Source: Promethearchaeota archaeon
Lineage (GTDB): Archaea; Asgardarchaeota; Lokiarchaeia; Sigyniarchaeales; SOKP01
Direction of reading: 5' to 3'
Length of the DNA: 9,322 nt
Assembly: GCA_019894815.1 (NCBI GenBank)
Contig: JAGXNU010000073.1
Location: forward strand, 1-9,322
The position numbers were made by a program, and so were the translations under genes. Below are positions 1-6,530 of the stretch, one piece after another (the first letter of the stretch is position 1; each line of letters opens with the position of its first letter). The notes below the pieces were generated by a model. The model saw nothing but the letters and a program-made list of their open reading frames with translations, was not told the origin of the DNA and did no database searches.

Positions 1-1
1 G

Positions 2-268
2 ATTTATCAAGATAGATTATTTATCCAGAAAGTCAAAATTGGTGACGCTTGTGTAATAGGACCTCAAACGATTGTTGCTCCTGGCACACAAATGGACGAT
101 AGAGCAATACTAGGCGCAAATAGTTACTCTTCGGTTGGTCAAAAATTGGAAAGTGACCTCATACATGTTGGGACGCCCGTTAATATTAAGCTACCTCTAC
201 AATCAGTTGAAGACTCACAAGAGAAGGTCTCAAAGATTAAAGAAACACCAAAAAATATGGAGGACTGA
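2..268 (+). CDS. Hexapeptide-repeat (left-handed beta-helix) acyltransferase, 3' end only
   Basis: This reading frame is open from the window edge to a TGA at 266-268 and gives the last 88 residues of a protein whose start lies upstream. It reads IYQDRLFIQKVKIGDACVIG and continues with stepped hexapeptide repeats (IGDACV, IGPQTI, VAPGTQ, ILGANS) and a closing HVGTPV turn, like the GxPAK turn that ends many left-handed beta-helix acyltransferases. After the helix comes a hydrophilic tail of about 30 residues rich in Lys, Glu and Ser. The next gene encodes a clear paralogue: its last 60 residues align with this segment (IGAKCVLLPGTIVKKKAKLGAHSYS against IGPQTIVAPGTQMDDRAILGANSYS). Family members O- or N-acylate sugars, amino acids or envelope molecules, and the substrate cannot be read here. 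The Shine-Dalgarno of the next gene lies inside this one, which suggests translational coupling. Confidence 0.85.
   Translation: MYQDRLFIQKVKIGDACVIGPQTIVAPGTQMDDRAILGANSYSSVGQKLESDLIHVGTPVNIKLPLQSVEDSQEKVSKIKETPKNMED
259..263 (+). promoter_or_regulatory. Shine-Dalgarno site for the membrane-linked acyltransferase
   Basis: GGAGG lies 8 bases before the ATG at 272, inside the last codons of the preceding gene. This supports the ATG at 272 and suggests the two acyltransferases are translated from one message. Confidence 0.65.
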
Positions 269-271
269 CAC

Positions 272-1006
272 ATGTTTCAACCTGTTAGCTTAAAAGGCGA
301 CTCTCCTACGCCCATAGATGAGAATATTAGAAAAAAGTTTATTCCACTATATTTACTAATAATAATCCTTAGTTTTATCCCAATATCAATCATGGAATAT
401 TATATCATTCTTTATTTGTGGCGCGCACCATTTTATCTAATATTTGTCCTTCTTTTTCCTTTAAATTTAATAATCATGATTTATCTTCTTCAATTTAGTG
501 CAATTTTAATTTCATTTTTATTCTTAAAAATAGTGAATTTAATTCATACTCCGAAGGAAGGTATTTTTGAACGTAATATAAAAGACAAGGATTACTACTT
601 CTGGAACTTGAGAAATATTATTAAAAAATGGTCCTTGTTTGTTGCAGCATCTAATCCATTTCCTTGGCTAAAAAACCGATTTACCTTAAGATTCTTTGGT
701 GTAAAAATAGGAAAACACACTTTATGTGATAACACTTGGATCTCTTCGGAGTTTGTTAATATAGGTAAGAATGTCATTTTAGGCATGAATTCAACAATCT
801 TAACATTTGGCATCGAGCAAGATAAATTTATCTTGAAGAGAATACTTATCGAAGATGAGGCTCTTATTGGTGCTAAATGCGTGCTTCTTCCAGGAACTAT
901 TGTTAAAAAAAAAGCTAAATTAGGAGCACATTCATATAGTGAATATAATTCCATTTTAGAAGAAGATGGTCAATATAAAGGGCATCCCGCTAAAATAATA
1001 GATTAA
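272..1006 (+). CDS. Membrane-anchored hexapeptide-repeat acyltransferase
   Basis: The 244-residue protein has two parts. Residues about 23-91 are strongly hydrophobic and can form two to three membrane helices, separated around Arg51. Residues about 140-240 form a left-handed beta-helix with hexapeptide steps (VKIGKH, VNIGKN, VILGMN, ILIEDE, ALIGAK, KLGAHS) and end in the family's GHPAK turn. The linker (residues 92-139) is basic and aromatic, suited to lying on the membrane surface. The likely role is acyl transfer to a lipid-linked or envelope substrate on the inner membrane face; the substrate is unknown and no single catalytic His stands out. It starts 3 bp after a paralogue and is followed 9 bp later by a phosphoesterase, so the three genes probably form one operon. 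The ATG at 272 is preceded by GGAGG. The acyltransferase fold is confident; function beyond that is inference. Confidence 0.85.
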   Translation: MFQPVSLKGDSPTPIDENIRKKFIPLYLLIIILSFIPISIMEYYIILYLWRAPFYLIFVLLFPLNLIIMIYLLQFSAILISFLFLKIVNLIHTPKEGIFERNIKDKDYYFWNLRNIIKKWSLFVAASNPFPWLKNRFTLRFFGVKIGKHTLCDNTWISSEFVNIGKNVILGMNSTILTFGIEQDKFILKRILIEDEALIGAKCVLLPGTIVKKKAKLGAHSYSEYNSILEEDGQYKGHPAKIID

Positions 1007-1015
1007 GCAATTATT

Positions 1016-2611
1016 ATGACAACAGATAAGAGTATACGCTTCAATAATTCAGAAAAGTTGATCCCAAAGAAGAAATTTGTCATAATATCAGATACACATT
1101 TTAGCCGTTCTGGTGGTGCTTTTAATTTACATGCTTATAATGTAGGTATTGAACAGATAAATAAAATTGAGGATGTGTCTTTATTTCTTCACTTAGGAGA
1201 TATCACCCATACAGGAACATTATTAGAATATGAATTTAGTTTGGAACAATTGGCAAAGTTTAATCCCCATTCTAAGGCACCAATCATGATGCTTATTGGA
1301 AATCACGATGCAATGAATGTGGGTTATTTATTATTTGAAGAAATGATTGGACGACGTCATTATGAATATGAAGATGATGATATATATGTAATCGGAATTG
1401 ATAGCACTAAACCAGATCTTCCAGGAGGTATAATTCATCATGGTATTATTGAATCAGTTCGAAAAGAATTAGAAAATCCCAAACGTGAAGATAAATTTAA
1501 AGTAGTATGTTTTCATCATCAACTAATCCCCATCCCAAATACGGGTAAAGAACGTTCAGCAATTGATGATTCAGGAGATATGCTTCAAATGCTTTTATAT
1601 GCGAAAGCTGATCTTGTTTTAAATGGTCATAGACACACTTCAAATTTGTATACAGTTAGTAGTAGTGAGAAAGATTTGTTTATTTTCAATGCTGGTACGT
1701 TTTGTTGTAATAAAACAAGATATCGGGAATTATTTACTTATTCGATAATAGAAATTGATGGTGGAAACGTTAGCTTTCAAATTATACCCGTTTTAGAGTC
1801 AGCTTCCCGGAGACAAATTCATAGAGAAGTTAATTATTATATTCCTTTAGAAATTAGGACTAAACAAAATCCAATTTGTAGAATTATTCAAATTTCAAAT
1901 TCACTAATTAAGGAACAATCAGAAAAGGAATTAACGATTTTAGATAGAGCCATCGAAGAAATAAATAGATTTAAAGGCGTAGATTTGGTAGTACATTCTG
2001 GAAATCTAACTCAAAACAGTTATAAAGAGGAATTTATTATTTCAAAGGAAAAATTGAGCCGATTTAAACACCCGTTCATAGTAGTTCCGGGCCCTCGAGA
2101 TTCTAGCCCTCCTGCGTGGGATTACTGGGAGCGTTACATCGGTGAATTTGATCCTCTATATGACAGTGGGAATCTATATTTTCAGGGGATTAATTCAACA
2201 ACTCCTGACTCAAAAGAAGGTTTTATAGGTAGAAAGAAGTTAAATGACTTTATTGAACAAGTGCTTTCATTGAGCCATAAAAAAATTTTAGGAGTATCGT
2301 GTTTTCATGGATTGATTCCTACCCCGTTAAGTGTATGGAGAACAGAGTTATTAGACTCAGGAGATGCGTTATCACAGTTTGCACGATCACAAATTGATCT
2401 AGTATTAAATAGTTCTCCAAGTATTTCATTCAATGTAAAAATTGAAAATACGGTATTTTCAAATGGTGGAAATTTAGAAGGAAGAAGATTTGATGAAGTA
2501 TTTGTTGAGATAGAAATCTATGAGAAAGGACTTGTATTATTAAAAGAACATAATTTAAAAACGGGTAAATCTCGAATTATAGGAAATTATTATATTAGCA
2601 TTTTAGTATAG
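1016..2611 (+). CDS. Tandem calcineurin-like metallophosphoesterase; second domain degenerate
   Basis: The 531-residue soluble protein holds two consecutive metallophosphoesterase domains. The N-terminal one (about 20-260) has the full metal-binding set: D26 and H28 in SDTHFS, D62 in LGDITH, the GNHD box 95-98, H167/H168 in FHHQL and GHRH 204-207. This should be an active two-metal phosphohydrolase. The C-terminal half (about 285-531) is a diverged copy. CFHGLIPTP matches CFHHQLIPIP, and the segment from DSGD447-450 to DLVLN461-465 matches DSGD185-188 to DLVLN199-203. In this copy D26 becomes N295, H28 becomes L297, GD becomes GN330, GNHD becomes GPRD359-362, FHH becomes FHG and GHRH becomes SSPS466-469, so it cannot bind metals normally. 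There is no signal peptide. The substrate is unknown (a phosphodiester, a nucleotide or a phospholipid headgroup are all possible). No clear ribosome site precedes the ATG, which is 9 bp after the acyltransferase gene. Confidence 0.88.
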   Translation: MTTDKSIRFNNSEKLIPKKKFVIISDTHFSRSGGAFNLHAYNVGIEQINKIEDVSLFLHLGDITHTGTLLEYEFSLEQLAKFNPHSKAPIMMLIGNHDAMNVGYLLFEEMIGRRHYEYEDDDIYVIGIDSTKPDLPGGIIHHGIIESVRKELENPKREDKFKVVCFHHQLIPIPNTGKERSAIDDSGDMLQMLLYAKADLVLNGHRHTSNLYTVSSSEKDLFIFNAGTFCCNKTRYRELFTYSIIEIDGGNVSFQIIPVLESASRRQIHREVNYYIPLEIRTKQNPICRIIQISNSLIKEQSEKELTILDRAIEEINRFKGVDLVVHSGNLTQNSYKEEFIISKEKLSRFKHPFIVVPGPRDSSPPAWDYWERYIGEFDPLYDSGNLYFQGINSTTPDSKEGFIGRKKLNDFIEQVLSLSHKKILGVSCFHGLIPTPLSVWRTELLDSGDALSQFARSQIDLVLNSSPSISFNVKIENTVFSNGGNLEGRRFDEVFVEIEIYEKGLVLLKEHNLKTGKSRIIGNYYISILV

Positions 2612-2625
2612 CCCAAATGTTAATA

Positions 2626-2632
2626 TTTTTTT
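2626..2632 (+). terminator. T-run terminator candidate after the phosphoesterase
   Basis: Seven consecutive T residues begin 15 bp after the stop codon. Archaeal polymerase stops at such T-rich runs without a hairpin. Runs like this are common in such AT-rich DNA, so support is modest, but the position between two transcription units fits. Confidence 0.35.
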
Positions 2633-2642
2633 CATTTAACAA

Positions 2643-2650
2643 ATTATATA
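2643..2650 (+). promoter_or_regulatory. TATA-box-like promoter of the ThiI-like gene
   Basis: ATTATATA lies about 30 bp before the ATG at 2678. At the usual archaeal TATA-to-start distance of about 25 bp, transcription would begin within about 6 bp of the start codon. This agrees with the absence of a Shine-Dalgarno there: leaderless or nearly so. Confidence 0.45.
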
Positions 2651-2677
2651 CCATAATCATATCTGGAATCAACTAGC

Positions 2678-3904
2678 ATGGAAAAACTTCACTTATTAAA
2701 GCAATATAATCTAGTACTCATCCGATACTCTGAAATATGGTTAAAATCTCAAAAAGTAAAGATACGCATGCTAAAAATCTTGATGAATAATATCAAGAAC
2801 GCTCTTAATCGAAATGGAATTCCATTCAATAAGTATCAACTAAGTAAAGATTCATCTAGAGTTTTCTTTTTCTTCAAAAATAATGACATGGGTAATGCAA
2901 TTGATGTACTGAAAAATGTATTTGGGATTTTTTCAATAAGTCCGACTTTAAGAACTTCAAATAAAATTAATAATATTAGCGAAAAAGTTATTGAGATTGC
3001 TAAAGAAATACTACAGAAGGGAGATACATTTGCTTTAAGAGTAAGAAGGTCTGGTGCTCATGACTATACCTCTATTGATGTTGCTCGAATCGTAGGAAAA
3101 AATATAATTGAAGAATTATCCAATTATGATTTGAAAGTTAATCTATCAAATCCTAATAAGAAAATCTTTATTGAAATTCGAGATGATTTCTCATATGTAT
3201 TTTCTCAAATCATAAAAACTCCATGGGTAGGGCTCCCAATTGAAACACCAAAAAAAATGTTCGTTATGGATGTTGGGAGAATATATGATTTGATTGCAGG
3301 CTTCATGTTGATGAAACGAGGGAGTAATATTTATCCTATCCTATTTAACATGATAAACAATCGAGAAAATGAGAAAATTTGGGAATCTAATTGGAGAGAA
3401 TTAATAGCTTACACGCCTTATTCTAATTTCACACTAATCAAAATTAATTTGTTACAAATATTAGAAAAAATAGCCCCAAAAATTAATAATCCTGAACTAA
3501 TCTGTGGAATTTGTCGCCTAACCCGATTTAAACTAATTGGAAATTTGAAATCCGAGCTCGAAGCAAAACGTTACGATAAAATCAGAGCATTTACTGATGG
3601 ACTTACTTTAACAAATACCTCATATTGCGATGATAATGTTGATTTAGAATCAATTGCATTAAGTTATTTATTTTCGGATTATCCGATTTTCACCCCATTA
3701 ATTGGGTTCGATGCAGAAGAAATAAACAATTTAAGAGAAAAAATATCTAGAAATTTGAATGTTTTTGATTTCTGTAAATTAAAACCACAAAATCAAAACT
3801 ACAATCAGGCAGAGATTTTGAAGATCTTTAACGATTTAGATATTGATCCACTAATAGATGAAGCGTTAAAAAATATGACCAAAATAAGTATTTCCTTAGC
3901 TTAA
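2678..3904 (+). CDS. ThiI-like tRNA 4-thiouridine synthetase homologue with a degenerate PP-loop
   Basis: The 408-residue protein follows the ThiI layout. There is an N-terminal ferredoxin-like region (LVLIRYSEIWLKSQ, 12-25), a THUMP domain (about 75-180, with LSNPNKKIFIEIRDDFSYVF like the family's LKNPDxxIxVEIRxDxxYVY), and a PP-loop-type domain (about 190-408). ThiI normally binds ATP through SGGxDSP, adenylates U8 of tRNA and adds sulfur. Here the aligned stretch is VGRIYDLIAG (199-208) followed by FMLMKRG, so the key Ser, second Gly and Asp are gone. The later GESLGQVASQ-like segment is also unrecognisable (FTDGLTLTNTS, 305-315). By contrast CGIC 276-279 keeps the CxxC of archaeal ThiI, and FTPLIGFDAEEI (338-349) keeps its LRPLIGxDKEEI element. 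Ordinary ATP-dependent thiolation is therefore unlikely. It may still bind tRNA and carry sulfur. A ubiquitin-like sulfur-carrier gene follows directly on the same strand. Confidence 0.8.
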   Translation: MEKLHLLKQYNLVLIRYSEIWLKSQKVKIRMLKILMNNIKNALNRNGIPFNKYQLSKDSSRVFFFFKNNDMGNAIDVLKNVFGIFSISPTLRTSNKINNISEKVIEIAKEILQKGDTFALRVRRSGAHDYTSIDVARIVGKNIIEELSNYDLKVNLSNPNKKIFIEIRDDFSYVFSQIIKTPWVGLPIETPKKMFVMDVGRIYDLIAGFMLMKRGSNIYPILFNMINNRENEKIWESNWRELIAYTPYSNFTLIKINLLQILEKIAPKINNPELICGICRLTRFKLIGNLKSELEAKRYDKIRAFTDGLTLTNTSYCDDNVDLESIALSYLFSDYPIFTPLIGFDAEEINNLREKISRNLNVFDFCKLKPQNQNYNQAEILKIFNDLDIDPLIDEALKNMTKISISLA

Positions 3905-4006
3905 TCTTAGGAATCGATGATTTGAACTTTTCGTTTAGATTTGAAATACAATGAAGTTTTAAAGAGATTAGACATTCTAATTCACACTAAAACCCATGAA
4001 AAGAAA

Positions 4007-4288
4007 ATGGTTAAAATAGAATTAAACTTACTAAATATCTTTGCTCTTAGAACTAATAAAAGCAAGATTGAATATGAAGGAATAACAGTCGGCGATATTA
4101 TTACTCAATTTTTAGATGAATATCGAGATAGTCTTGATGAGAGTCTTTTGAGTAAAAACAAGAAGAAACTAAACCCCGTAATGATTGTATTACTAAATGG
4201 AAGAAACATTACTTATCTAAAGAATTATAAGACCAAATTAAAAGAAGGAGATAAACTTTATTTATCTTTTCCGATTTCAGGAGGATAG
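4007..4288 (+). CDS. MoaD/ThiS/SAMP-family ubiquitin-like protein with C-terminal Gly-Gly
   Basis: The 93-residue beta-grasp protein begins with a typical first strand (MVKIELNLLNIFALRTNKSK), has the TVGDIITQFLDEY helix (28-40), then the classic tail: an NPVMIVLLNGRNI strand, LKNYKTKLKEGDKLYLSFP, and ISGG at the very end. MoaD and ThiS proteins are adenylated on this terminal Gly by an E1-like enzyme and become thiocarboxylates that donate sulfur to molybdopterin, thiazole or tRNA. Archaeal SAMPs and Urm1 are also joined to target proteins. The frame extends upstream to a TTG at 3941, but the extra 22 residues match nothing in the family and that TTG has no ribosome site, so the ATG at 4007 was chosen. 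No E1-like, MoaE or molybdopterin genes are in the window. The neighbouring upstream gene is a ThiI homologue, which points to sulfur transfer to tRNA rather than cofactor synthesis. Confidence 0.85.
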   Translation: MVKIELNLLNIFALRTNKSKIEYEGITVGDIITQFLDEYRDSLDESLLSKNKKKLNPVMIVLLNGRNITYLKNYKTKLKEGDKLYLSFPISGG

Positions 4289-4470
4289 AGTTACTATATA
4301 TCTTCTTAAAAATTGAGATTATCTTGAGAATTTATATTATTGATACTATAGTGATGTGCATTTTTTCAATCATTTTCAAATTTATCATTATTCAATCTAT
4401 TTTACGACAAATTTTTAAATCCTAAGAATGATGAATAATTTATAATAATCATCATCAACCATCATTAAGA

Positions 4471-4477
4471 AAAGGAG
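4471..4477 (+). promoter_or_regulatory. Strong Shine-Dalgarno before the Rag-like GTPase
   Basis: AAAGGAG sits 6 bases before the ATG at 4484 and fixes that start. It is the clearest ribosome site in the window together with the GGAGG at 259-263. Confidence 0.7.
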
Positions 4478-4483
4478 AATAAA

Positions 4484-5419
4484 ATGGGGAAAAAACTTGG
4501 CTTTATTGGACTCGATAACGCAGGTAAAACAAGCATAATTACAGCTATTACTAAACGGTTTGGTTTTGAACAGGAAGTACAGAAATTGATGCCTACTAGA
4601 AGAATAGCTCGTGATGCTTTTAAATTCCTAGGAATTGAATTTACCAGGATGGATTTTGGAGGTCAAACCCAATATCGAGAAGAATATTTAAAAAATCCAA
4701 CGAGACATCTTTCTGGCATGGATCTCATTTATTATGTAATTGATGCTCAAGATTACGATCGCTATGTACAAACTATAGATTATTTGGATGAAATATTGCT
4801 TCATTTTAAAGAAGAACAAGAATATCCACCCATGTGTATTTTATTTCATAAATTTGATCCCCAAATTAATAGAAACTTAGAACTTAATCAGCGTACTTTA
4901 ACGATAAAGCAAGCTTTGATGAGATATAGCACTGATTTTGATATATTTTTCTTTGAAACCTCAATATATGATATAAAATCGATCATGGATGCGTTTTCAA
5001 GCGGTTTATCATTATTATTTGAAAAAATGGAGATGGTTTCTCAATTATTTGCTGAGATAAGTAAAAACTATGACTCAGTCTTAATTGCATTATTTGATTC
5101 AAGAGGGTTCACGATTGGAGAATATTATCGCCCCCATTTACAATTACAAGAAAAAATGCGAATATATGAAAAATATCTCGAAGCACAGAAAAAAATCTTG
5201 TCTGAAAATCGCACATTGTATGAATTTTCAGATAAGTATGAAAATGGTGAAAGATATTCTGGTTTAGTTGAGGTTCTTAAATTTGGTAATTTAGAATTTT
5301 ACTTGCTCTTTGTCGTGGAGGAAGATGTAGAAAATCTCGAAAGAACCGTAGAAATCTTAAATAAAATAGAGTCTGCAAAACCTCAAATGGAAAATATTAT
5401 ATTCCAAATTATTCAGTAA
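4484..5419 (+). CDS. RagA/Gtr1-like small GTPase with C-terminal roadblock-type domain
   Basis: The 311-residue protein starts with a complete GTPase domain: P-loop GLDNAGKTS (9-17), switch I Thr38 in MPTRR, switch II DFGGQ (57-61), HKFD (122-125) in place of the usual NKxD, and ETSIYD (158-163). HKxD and TSIxD are hallmarks of the eukaryotic Rag/Gtr family, while GLDNAGKTS and GGQ also recall Arf proteins. Residues about 185-311 form an alpha/beta domain (SVLIALFDSRGFTIGEYY, then LVEVLKFGNLEFYLLFVVEE) that looks like a roadblock/longin-type module, as at the C-terminus of Rag proteins, where it drives dimerisation. No lipidation signal or membrane helix is seen. In eukaryotes Rags recruit TORC1 to lysosomes; the archaeal role is unknown, perhaps nutrient or membrane-linked signalling. 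It ends 17 bp from the convergent kinase gene. GTPase and Rag affinity are confident; the exact fold of the C-terminal domain is less so. Confidence 0.88.
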   Translation: MGKKLGFIGLDNAGKTSIITAITKRFGFEQEVQKLMPTRRIARDAFKFLGIEFTRMDFGGQTQYREEYLKNPTRHLSGMDLIYYVIDAQDYDRYVQTIDYLDEILLHFKEEQEYPPMCILFHKFDPQINRNLELNQRTLTIKQALMRYSTDFDIFFFETSIYDIKSIMDAFSSGLSLLFEKMEMVSQLFAEISKNYDSVLIALFDSRGFTIGEYYRPHLQLQEKMRIYEKYLEAQKKILSENRTLYEFSDKYENGERYSGLVEVLKFGNLEFYLLFVVEEDVENLERTVEILNKIESAKPQMENIIFQIIQ

Positions 5420-5436
5420 TATCAGTTGTTAATTCC

Positions 5437-6498
5437 TTATTTTTCAAGTTGCTTAATAAAATCATCAAGTTCTGCTTTTGATGGTGCTACCTGCTTTGTA
5501 ATCTTGTATAAAGAAGATATGGTGCCAAATTTCATTGACTCTTTTAAAATGTATTCAAACTCTTTAATTCGTTCTATTTTCGTATATTCTTGAAAGTGAT
5601 ATTTATCTTCAATTAATTCATAAATTTTAGATAAGAACCCTGCGGCATAAGAATCGCCAGCTCCAGTTAAATCAATGATTTCTTTTACTTTAATACTTGG
5701 ATGATGAATTTGAAAATTATCAGTTAGGAGATATGATCCCTTTTCTCCAGCAGTATAAACTCTTACTTTCGCAAATCGGCTTAACTTTTCATCAATTTTA
5801 TCTAAATTAAGATCTTCTTTTAAAATTAATTTAGCATCTTTAAGATTAAGAAAAAAAATATCTTTTGTTTCTCCAATTATATTTGATAATTGTTCAAGAG
5901 AATGAATTTTCTGTGCTTCTATAGTAAATGCAGTGATTAGTCCTAATGATTCACCCATTTCGAATAAGGATTTGAATTTAGATGAAATAGGAGTTGTAAA
6001 TATTATCTTAGCATTTTCAAATGCTTCTTTAGTAATATCTATAGCTTCAAAATTCATCTTTTGTTTAAGGTTTGGAGCTACATGGATTTTGGTTGTAAAT
6101 TTTGATTTAATTACTGTACTGATTGGAGTTAAGGCATCTTGCTGAAAAATATAATCTGTATTAATGCCATTTTCTTTGAGTTCTGAAATCATCCACTCAC
6201 AATCTCGACCTATTACCGATATTAATCTCGTTGGAATTTCCAATCGTGAGACATAATCTGCAGAATTATTACCATTCCCTCCTCTTTTGATATAACCTTG
6301 ACTTTCAATCTTCTTGGGGATTTCCCCAAATGCTTGTGCTATAATTTTACGTGCAATCCTTGAATTAAAATCATCAGGATTATGATGTATAAAATTAAGC
6401 AACTTAGTCGTTATTTTTTCAACTAAATTATCATAAAATTCACTTTCATAATAGAGATCTTGATGTAGTTCTCCCAACACGATAAATTCTTCAGCCAT
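5437..6498 (-). CDS. PfkB/ribokinase-family carbohydrate or nucleoside kinase
   Basis: The 353-residue protein carries both PfkB signatures. The N-terminal one is RGGNGNNSADYVSRL (72-86), the Gly-rich substrate site after a first strand FIVLGELHQDLYYE. The C-terminal one is IDLTGAGDSYAAGFL (275-289), whose GAGD holds the anion hole and the catalytic base Asp282. These kinases phosphorylate a hydroxyl of sugars, nucleosides or cofactor precursors with ATP in the cytosol; the substrate cannot be decided here. Between the first strand and the GGN box there are about 55 residues instead of the usual 20-30, mostly helical (residues 20-70), in the region that normally forms the lid and dimer interface. 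The ATG at 6498 is preceded by GTGAT about 8-12 bases upstream, an archaeal-type ribosome site. It lies 32 bp downstream of the tRNA on the same strand and converges on the Rag-like gene. Confidence 0.88.
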   Translation of the reverse strand: MAEEFIVLGELHQDLYYESEFYDNLVEKITTKLLNFIHHNPDDFNSRIARKIIAQAFGEIPKKIESQGYIKRGGNGNNSADYVSRLEIPTRLISVIGRDCEWMISELKENGINTDYIFQQDALTPISTVIKSKFTTKIHVAPNLKQKMNFEAIDITKEAFENAKIIFTTPISSKFKSLFEMGESLGLITAFTIEAQKIHSLEQLSNIIGETKDIFFLNLKDAKLILKEDLNLDKIDEKLSRFAKVRVYTAGEKGSYLLTDNFQIHHPSIKVKEIIDLTGAGDSYAAGFLSKIYELIEDKYHFQEYTKIERIKEFEYILKESMKFGTISSLYKITKQVAPSKAELDDFIKQLEK

Positions 6499-6530
6499 CT
6501 CAATATCACACAGAATAGTGGAAGATTAAA

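Noticed and set aside
595..954. Minus-strand open frame of 119 codons opposite the membrane-linked acyltransferase
   Set aside because: It lies wholly over the hexapeptide-repeat region of a well-supported gene and its translation shows no family motif; a shadow frame.
1011..1023. Shared 13-base string TTATTATGACAAC at the start of the phosphoesterase gene and of the surface-protein gene (around 8018)
   Set aside because: Short, AT-rich and spans an ordinary Met-Thr-Thr start; no other shared sequence around it, so chance is the simplest reading.
5085..5267. Second plus-strand frame inside the Rag-like gene
   Set aside because: Overlaps the roadblock-like domain in another frame and resembles no protein.
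5933..6145. Plus-strand frame opposite the PfkB kinase
   Set aside because: Antisense of a gene with both PfkB signatures; a shadow frame.
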